Below the pieces are notes generated by a model. It did no database searches. It saw only the letters and a list, made by a program, of their open reading frames with translations, and was not told where the DNA came from. Of a stretch of 64,000 nt of DNA, positions 57,589 through 64,000 are shown piece after piece. This stretch comes from Brasenia schreberi (Eukaryota > Streptophyta > Magnoliopsida > Nymphaeales > Cabombaceae): assembly GCA_036023115.1 (NCBI GenBank), contig JAYKKT010000089.1, positions 17,354,501 through 17,418,500 of the forward strand, read 5' to 3'. The position numbers and the translations under genes were made by a program. Position 1 is the stretch's first letter. Each line of letters starts with the position of its first letter.

Positions 57589-60500
57589 TGTAGACGCGCG
57601 AAAAATCCCCGCCTCTCACCTTTTCAGGGCTCGGAGCGGATCCTCTCGTGCGTCTAAGGCCTTATTTATGCAAACAGGGCGTGCCAGCTAGCTTACCTAA
57701 GCTAGCGAAGATATATTTAACACTGACTTCTAATTGTGGCGACTGTGAGCAAGTGAGCTCTTGTCGTCGCAGATCTTCTTGCACCGATGCGTAAGGGTCA
57801 GTCTGTACGCTTTGCAAAAATCGAGTTTTGGGAGAGAAAGTCTATGAAGCGGTTCGAGGTGTCTAATTCGGGTCTTTTAGATGCGATTGCATGTTTTAGA
57901 TCACGTGGATTTGCACGTGCCTAAGTCTTTTCTTTTATCCCTTTTCGGGCCACCTAGTTTGTGTTATGAACACTCCACTACATAGGCGAATTCGAGCGGG
58001 GCTTGCTTTGATGCAATATGCGTCCTACCTCGTGGTATGGCGTAGATGCAATGCAAACTCACGCTACTCCAAAGGGAAAACCCGAATGTAAAGACAATAC
58101 TGAAGGGAAATAACCGAAGGGAAATAACCGAAGGGAAATGACTTGAAATATAAATGCCGAAGGGAGATATGTATATAGAGTATGTATATGAGCCCTTACT
58201 CAGGTCTTGCAAATAAGAGCGAAGGCTCAATGTGGGTGCGTGCTGGAATTGAAAGACTTACACACACGACATGAAATTAAACCCAAATATAAATTGCAGT
58301 ATGGCCTTGACTAAGGTCTTGGGAGTAAGAGCGAAAGCTCAATGTGTGTGAGTGCTTGAATTGAAGTACTACGCACACGACATAAATGAATACCCAAATA
58401 TAACTGCAATAAGGCCTTTACTAAGGTCTTGGGAGTAAGAGCGAAGGCTCAATGTGTGTGAGAGTGCTTGAATTGAAAGACTTACCCACACGACATGAAA
58501 TTAAACCCAAATATAAATAGGTCGGCCCTTACTTGGGTATTTCAAATAAGAGCGAAAGCTCAATGTGTGTGAGAGTGCTTGAATTGAAAGACTTACCCAC
58601 ACGACATGAAATTAAACCCAAATATAAATAGGTCGGCCCTTACTTGGGTCTTTCAAATAAGAGCGAAAGCTCAATGTGTGTGAGTGCTTGAATTGAAAGA
58701 CAACGCACCCAACTTAAGCAAAACCCTTCAAAAATGAAAGTATATGTATATACTTATGTATTAGGGGCTGATTAGGCCCGTGTGTGTTCAAAATCTTGCA
58801 CAACTAAGAGAGTACACGTGTGTGGGTGTGCCAAGCCACGTTATTACAAGCGGGGGGAGACTATGCTCCGTTATTACAACCCCGAATCGAATTGAATCTC
58901 AAGCAAGTATACAACTAAAGACCGAGTTAGGCACTTACTAGTAGCTGGTCCGTAGAGGCCTTGCTTGAGCGTGGGCTTGGCCTTCGCCTTGGGCTGCAAA
59001 CAGGAGCTCCGCGAGGTTGAGCGACAAGGGGTGCTGGCCGGCTGCGAATGGGGCGCGGGATAGGCGCCTTGAAGGTGGCCGGCTGCAAGCAAGGGTGTCG
59101 CCTTGATGTGGGGGATTAAAGGGGCTAGGTAAGGTCACTAGGGGGAGTGTAGTGTTAGGAGAGTATGGCACTAAAGGAAGTTTAAGGGAAGACCGAATGG
59201 GACACCTAGGGGAAAAGAGATGGCTGGCCGAATGGAAGGGATAGTCGGTTGGAGTGGCCGACTAGGGGAATGTGGTGGTGCCGGGCTGCTAGGATAGCTA
59301 TGGGTGGAGTATGGGAAGGAAGCTAGCTAGGTGATGGGGCTAGGTGGTAGTGGGGGTAGTGGGTGTAAGGGAGTGCTAGGGGCAGGTCTTAGGAAGTCGA
59401 ATAGGGTGGCCGGGTGTAGCTAGTGTAGTTAGGTAGTGGCGGGTAGCTAGGGTGACTAAGGCTTGGCCGAGTGGGAGTGGTGGCGGCAAGTGGCTGATAT
59501 TAGGGTAAGGTGGTGGTATGGTGGGTGGTTGGGAGTGGAGAGGGAGTGGAGAAGGAGCTAGGTAGAGTGTGGGGTACTAATCGGATGAAGAGGCGGCGGG
59601 TGGTTGAGGAGCAGCCGGATGTGGGGGCTCGACTGGTTCGGTCGGGTGAAGAAGATGACGATGGAGGTGGCTTCGGTTGGAATGGTGGTGGCGGTGGTGG
59701 TGCTGGTGGTGGTGGGATGTGGAGCAGGTGGAGCTTGGGGAAGTGGAGGAAGGAGAGGACCCGGCTGGCTTGGAGATGGCTTCTAGATAGGAAAAACCCG
59801 CCCCCAAGGGGGGGGGGGGGTTTATATAGGGATGGGTAGGTCGGTTAGGGTTGGGTTTGGGGTAGTGGTTAGGTGGTTTAGGTAGGGTGGTATGAAGATA
59901 AGGTGGGCTAGAAAGGGTAGGGCCAGATATTTTAAATACTAGTGGTTTGGGTAGATTGTGGGCTAGGGGTGGTTTAGGGGTTTAGGGTTTGGTTAGGTGG
60001 TTGGGTTCTAGGGTGAGGTTTAGTGAGCTAGGTTAGGTGATTAGGCCAATCGGTTTAGGGAAATTAACCTAGGTTTAGGGAAGGATTAGGGAAGTGGGTT
60101 AGGTGATTAGGTTGGGATTAGGCCGGGATTAGGGAAGTGGGTTAGGTGATTAGGCTCAGATTAGGGGTGGATTAGGGTGGAAGGCTAGGATTAGGCATTT
60201 TTGGTTAGGTTTAGGTGAAGGAGCTCCCTTTGCACGACCCATGGACCTTAACCACATCATGTTGGTGCAGCCCTAGGTTAGGTTTTGGCTAATTACAAGC
60301 TTAAACCCACTCAATTAGGCTAACCCACATGATTAACCCCAAACTTGACACACAAGTCAAGCTTAATTACAACACTCTTGATCATATCCACCCCCACTCT
60401 CTCTCATGCCCATGATCCCACGTGAAATTCAAGTGGGCCCCACCTCCATTTATGAGAAGGTGATGTGGGCCATGGATATGGATATTGGATTGGGTTTTTG

Positions 60501-61054
60501 AATCCAAATCCAAATCCAAGTCCATACATGGGTTTGGATTGGGATCTGGATATATATGGTCCAGATCCAATCCAAACTGAACTCTGACTCCTTCGAGCTG
60601 TGTTCGAAACGAATGATTTGTGCGGGGTCTACCAGCATCAGCACTCCGTCTGCGTTGGGTCTTCGCCAACATGATCATCCGCCTCCGTTTCTGCCTTCCG
60701 GAGATAACTTCAAATGACATTTTGATAATAATAGGGTCTTGGACATTCGAGATCCTGGGGGTATGGATTTGATACAAGAGTTGTTGTGCTGGGCTCGACA
60801 TGTGCTCCGGTTCCGGGCTCTTCTTAGCTTTCTTGGTCCTGTCTGGATTAGGCCAAGCTGCTTCGGGGTTTCAAAAACGTGTTTTAAAAGGTTTTCAAAA
60901 GCCATATTATATATTTCTGAAATATGAAGTTTAAGACATATATACAGGGTTGTCTCGAAGGCTTCTGGGTTTCCAGACTCAAAATGGCCCTTTGGGGCTG
61001 CTTTTACAAAACCAGATGAATTTAAGAAATTCGTGGGATTTCGGGGTGTTTACA
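57589..61054 (-). mobile_element. S3: solo LTR in E1 3' tail
   Basis: Minus-strand LTR of 3466 bp from TGTAAACACC (61054) to GTCTACA (57589), with GGGAC on both sides (57584-57588 and 61055-61059). Landmarks: repeat array 58225-58695, leader about 58940-59770, TATA box near 59821, CCTAA array 59870-60220, G-box cluster and palindrome about 60415-60570. It is E2/E3-like. Confidence 0.95.
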
Positions 61055-61059
61055 GGGAC

Positions 61060-61161
61060 GATCCCATATTTTCGTGGATAGATCTAGGGAGACATTGAAA
61101 GGGGTGTTTGTCGTCTTTGCCATTATCCAAATCAATTTGGACAATGCCAAAGAGGGGCATC
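61060..61161 (+). other. E1 3' tail end with 38-bp hairpin and polypurine tract
   Basis: The hairpin 61115-61152 (arms CTTTGCCATTATCCAAAT and ATTTGGACAATGCCAAAG around CA) runs into AGAGGGGCATC and the LTR at 61162. It pairs at 16 of 18 positions. Confidence 0.75.
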
Positions 61162-61995
61162 TGTAAACACCTTGAAATCCCACGAACTTCTCAAACACAC
61201 CTGGTTCTGTAAAAGCAGCCCCAAAGGGCTATTTTGAGTGTGGAAACCTAGGAGCCTTCCATACAAACCCCTGTACATATGTTTAAACTGTATATGTTTT
61301 AAAATATGTATAATATATTTTTAAAACCTTTTAAAACACATTTTGAAACCCCACGAAGCGGCTTGGCCTGATGAAAGCAGGACCAGAAGAGCTAAAGAGA
61401 GCCCGAAACCGGAACACATGTCAAGCCCAGCATAGCAACTCTCATGTTAGATCCACCCCCAGGATCTCGAACATCCAAGTCCCTGTTATCAGCAAAAATC
61501 CGTTGAAATCATCTCCGGAAGGTGAAAACAGAAGCGGACGACCATGTTGGCGAAAACCCAATGCAAGACGGAGTACTGATGCTGTCAGACCCCGCACAAA
61601 CCGTTCGTTTCGAACATACCCTGAAGGAGTCAGAATTCAGTTTGGATTGGATTTGGACCATATATATCCAAATCCCAATCCAAACGTATGTGTGGATTTG
61701 GATTTGGATTTCGATCTAAAGATCCAATCCAATATCCACATCCATGTTCCAGATCACCTTCTCATAAATGGAGGTGGGGCCCACTTGAAATTCACGTGGG
61801 ATTATGGGCATGAGAGAGAATGGGGAGGATAAGCATTCAGGGAAATGTATTAAGCTTGACTTGTGTGTCAAGTTTGGGGTTAATCATGTGGGTTAGCCTA
61901 ATTAGTGTGGGTTTAAGCTTGTATGAGCCTATACCTAACCTAGGGTTGCACCAACATGATGCAAGGAAGTCCATGGGCTATGCAAAGGGAGCCTC
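61162..61995 (+). repeat. E1 3' LTR, first 834 bp
   Basis: Starts TGTAAACACC and aligns with 468-1300 with many substitutions. It includes the palindromic GGATTT stretch and the G-box cluster. It is cut by E5 after GCCTC (61991-61995), corresponding to about 1300 in the 5' LTR. The rest lies right of the window. Confidence 0.9.
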
Positions 61996-62806
61996 TGTAA
62001 ACACCCCGAACTTTCCAAAAATCAAAAACTCTCAAAAACACAAAAAGCTCGTTTGAGCCAAAACGACAACCTGTTTTAAAATGTGAAAACAGGTACAAAA
62101 GGCAATAGAAGAGCCCCAGCAAGAAGAGAAATCAAGCCTGGAGTCTCAAAAGCCATCCCCTGTTTGAAAACGGAAGAAAAAAGAGCCCGTTTGGAGAAAA
62201 GCCCGACAAAAGGGTAAAAATGTAATTTGGGTTAAAGAAAAAGCGTAAAGCAGCTCCAAAATGCAGAAAGAAGCCCAGTACCTGAGGAAGTCGACAGAAG
62301 TCCGAGACACGTCCCGTCAGAATGAAGAACGGAATCCGTGCGGCAATCTGAGTTCGATATCAATAGGAACCGGCCAAAAACCAAAACGGCAGACCGAAAC
62401 AAACGCCGAAAAAGTCCTGAAAAGCAGAACACCGGTTGGAACAAAGACTTGGGGAAGACCCAGGCCAGAGTTGGGCATCCGATGAATCGAAGCCCGCTCG
62501 AAACCGACGGTGAAAAGCACCAAAAAGGACCAGAAAACCAAGGAGTAGAAGAAAAAGTTCGAACTGGATCTGGACCCAAAATATCCAGATCCAGATCCAA
62601 ATTGTGTTTGGATTGGATCTGGATCTCAAAATCCAAGATCCAAGATCTGAGATCCAAACCCAAATAAATATTTGGACTGGATCTGGATCTCAAAAATATC
62701 TGAGATCCATGATCCAGATCCAAACAGGGTTTGGATTGGATCCGGATAGCCAGACCCAAATCCAGGACCCAAGATCCAAGACCCACTTAAAACCTCTATA
62801 AATAGA

Positions 62807-62815
62807 GGTGAGTGG
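62807..62815 (+). promoter_or_regulatory. TATA box of E5 LTR
   Basis: TATAAATAG within CTCTATAAATAGAG, as in E4. About 230 bp downstream lies a donor-like CCTAG/GTAAGC. Confidence 0.6.
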
Positions 62816-63040
62816 GCTGGAAATCATTCACGAGAGAACTCTCCAAGGAAGCTCCTCAAGTGAGATAAAGGGGGGGATGAGAGAGAAAGAGCTTGATAGG
62901 CCCAAAACGTTTTTTGTTTGAGATGGGATTGGCCCATGGAGGCAAGGGTTGCACCAAACGAACGTCTTCTTCAAGCTGGCTGGGAGTGGAGATTGTGGGG
63001 GAGCTTGGCGGCTTGAGTGGTGGCTGGAGCGGAGCTGCAC

Positions 63041-63050
63041 CCTAGGTAAG
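63041..63050 (+). other. Candidate 5' splice site in E5 leader
   Basis: CCTAG/GTAAG (GT at 63046) matches the plant donor consensus. If used, it places the palindrome array that follows in an intron. The preceding stretch contains ATGs, unlike the E2 leader. Confidence 0.35.
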
Positions 63051-63218
63051 CCTTAAAAACCTAATCTAACCCACCTCTTCCCTAACCTCTCTAGACCACC
63101 CATCAACCACCAAGAACCGCCCCTAAAAACACTACCTAAACAGCCAAGTCCTGGCCGATTTTTCCAAAACATCTACCCTAGACAACCACCTAGCTAGGCT
63201 GCTCCAAGACCTAAACCT

Positions 63219-63982
63219 AGTTCGGCCACCACCTGGCCGAACTCCCCCCCTTTAACCCAACCAAGTTCGGCCAGTTTTGGCCGAACTTCAACCTAACTTG
63301 AGCCACCTTGGCTCGAGTCCTTTTTCCCCAGAAACCCACGGCCTGCACCAGCAGGCCATGTCCCCTTTTCCTACCCAAGGTGGCTTGCCCTAAAGGCAGG
63401 CCAACTACCTAAAAACCAGCCCAGCCCGTGGCTGGTTTTCCCCCTCCAACTACCTAAAACAGCCTGGCCAAAGGTGGCCGGGCTTCCTTGTTTTTCTTGC
63501 CAAAAACCTGGCCGGCCTTAGCCAGCCCACCTACCTAAGACCCACGGCCTGCTAGAGCAGGTCGTGTCCCACCTAAAATCAACTAAGGCCTGCCCTAAAG
63601 GCAGGCCATCCCAGCCCAAAACCTTAGGCTAAGGGCTGGCCGTGAACCAGCCCCCTAAGCTCACCTTGGCAACCTAGTGAACCCTACCTAAACCTGGCCA
63701 TGTATCATCCCTAGCTTAACCGTGTCCCATCTTCAGCACCTAGACTAGGACCAACTACACCCTAATACCACTCTTACTCGAGCCACCTTGGCTCGAGTTT
63801 CATAAGATCTAAACCAAGGCCAAATGTTGGCCGAACCCTAGAGCAAACAACTACCACTCGAGCCACTTTGGCTCGAGTTTCACAAGACCTAAACCATATC
63901 CTATCACTCGAGCCACCTTGGCTCAAGTCATGCCTAATACCAGGTCCAAAACATGACCTAAACCAAGGCCAAGTGCTGGCCT
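63219..63982 (+). repeat. Array of about fifteen short palindromes with different stems
   Basis: Perfect or one-mismatch inverted repeats with arms of 6-11 bases and loops of 3-8 bases follow each other. Examples: 63219-63243 (AGTTCGGCCA), 63263-63288 (AAGTTCGGCCA), 63340-63357 (GGCCTGC), 63412-63439 (AAAACCAGCC), 63461-63484, 63543-63566 (CACGGCCTGC), 63587-63607 (GGCCTGCC), 63633-63653 (GGGCTGG), and 63776-63798, 63856-63878 and 63906-63928 (ACTCGAGCCA), plus 63966-63982. Several stems recur, but most differ from one another. Confidence 0.7.
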
Positions 63983-64000
63983 AATCCTAAGTCTAAACCT

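Larger units (their letters stand above)
468..64000 (+). mobile_element. E1: outer Tat/Ogre-like Ty3/gypsy element, right end outside window
   Basis: The left LTR begins TGTAAACACC at 468 and ends GTCTACA at 24759. A primer-binding site, gag, protease, RT, RNase H, integrase, noncoding tail and polypurine tract follow, and the 3' LTR starts at 61162. Removing the inserts E2, S2, E3, E4 and S3 with one target copy each leaves a 3460-bp 5' LTR and a 7984-bp internal region, which fits the sister copies. E1 is the oldest complete frame here: it hosts all the others, and its two LTR starts (468 onward and 61162 onward) differ at many positions. CAAAT at 463-467 should recur after the unseen right end. 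Confidence 0.9.
61996..64000 (+). mobile_element. E5: LTR of an E4-related element, truncated by window end
   Basis: Starts TGTAAACACC and shares AAAAGCTCGTTTGAGCC, the CCTGTTTT...AAAACAGG arms, an ATCCAGATCC-rich stretch (62560-62780) and the CTCTATAAATAGAG box with E4, but diverges downstream. The leader after 63040 contains a dense set of short palindromes. No end is visible, so it may be a solo LTR or a full element. GCCTC should recur at its right border. Confidence 0.85.

Noticed and set aside
1..64000. Host genes, rRNA or tRNA genes, or a bacterial or organellar insert
   Set aside because: Every stretch could be assigned to a retroelement part by comparison between copies in the window.

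Overview
The window is a pile of nested plant LTR retrotransposons with no host gene. Apart from a 467-base remnant at the left edge, every base can be assigned to one lineage of Ty3/gypsy elements with very long LTRs (about 2.9-3.5 kb). These elements have inserted into one another at least seven times. The lineage looks Tat/Ogre-like. The reasons are the reverse transcriptase motifs (PWGTYCYTVMPFGLKNAGAT, VYVDD), a second RNase H of archaeal type after the gypsy RNase H, a C-x2-H-x4-H-x4-C Gag knuckle, a G-patch-like segment and a two-ORF layout. This suggests a large, repeat-rich plant genome. The species cannot be told from the window.

Layout, with names used only here. E0 (1-467, +) is a deleted gag remnant. 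E1 (468 to beyond the right edge, +) is inserted in it. The 5' LTR of E1 (468-24759) is split by E2 (1984-19701, +, duplicated target GCACC) and by solo LTR S2 (20560-23663, +, CTCGC). E2 carries solo LTR S1 (8067-11368, -, AAAAC) in its ORF1. The gag of E1 is split by E3 (25197-40196, -, ACCGT). The 3' noncoding part of E1 is split by the short element E4 (46796-56732, -, TATTT) and by solo LTR S3 (57589-61054, -, GGGAC). The 3' LTR of E1 (from 61162) is split at 61996 by E5, which runs off the window. Six insertions have both ends inside the window, and all six show a perfect 5-bp duplication. With inserts removed, E1, E2 and E3 have internal regions of nearly equal length (7984, 7795 and 7957 bp).

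How an element works. The LTR holds a TATA-type promoter, a long pyrimidine-rich leader, splice-donor-like sites, an array of about 110-bp repeats, a hairpin and the LTR end. A shared primer-binding site follows (TGGCACGCCCGGTGGGAC). ORF1 encodes Gag, an aspartic protease and a G-patch-like tail. ORF2 encodes reverse transcriptase, two RNase H domains and integrase. A noncoding tail of about 1.2 kb ends in a 38-bp hairpin and polypurine tract at the 3' LTR. All autonomous copies here are broken: E2 by indels and two stops, E3 by nonsense transitions only, E1 by both. E4 keeps one Gag-like/G-patch ORF and presumably depended on a relative's enzymes.

The most interesting signals are these. (1) A splice-acceptor-like site lies just upstream of each ORF, and a conserved donor lies in the LTR; in E2 the predicted spliced RNA would start with the ORF's own AUG. 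(2) The 38-bp hairpin at the polypurine tract shows compensatory changes between families. (3) The first 10 bases of the primer-binding site are duplicated inside the LTR next to a second covarying hairpin. (4) A dense array of unrelated short palindromes lies in the E5 LTR. (5) E4 is a Gag/G-patch-only element.
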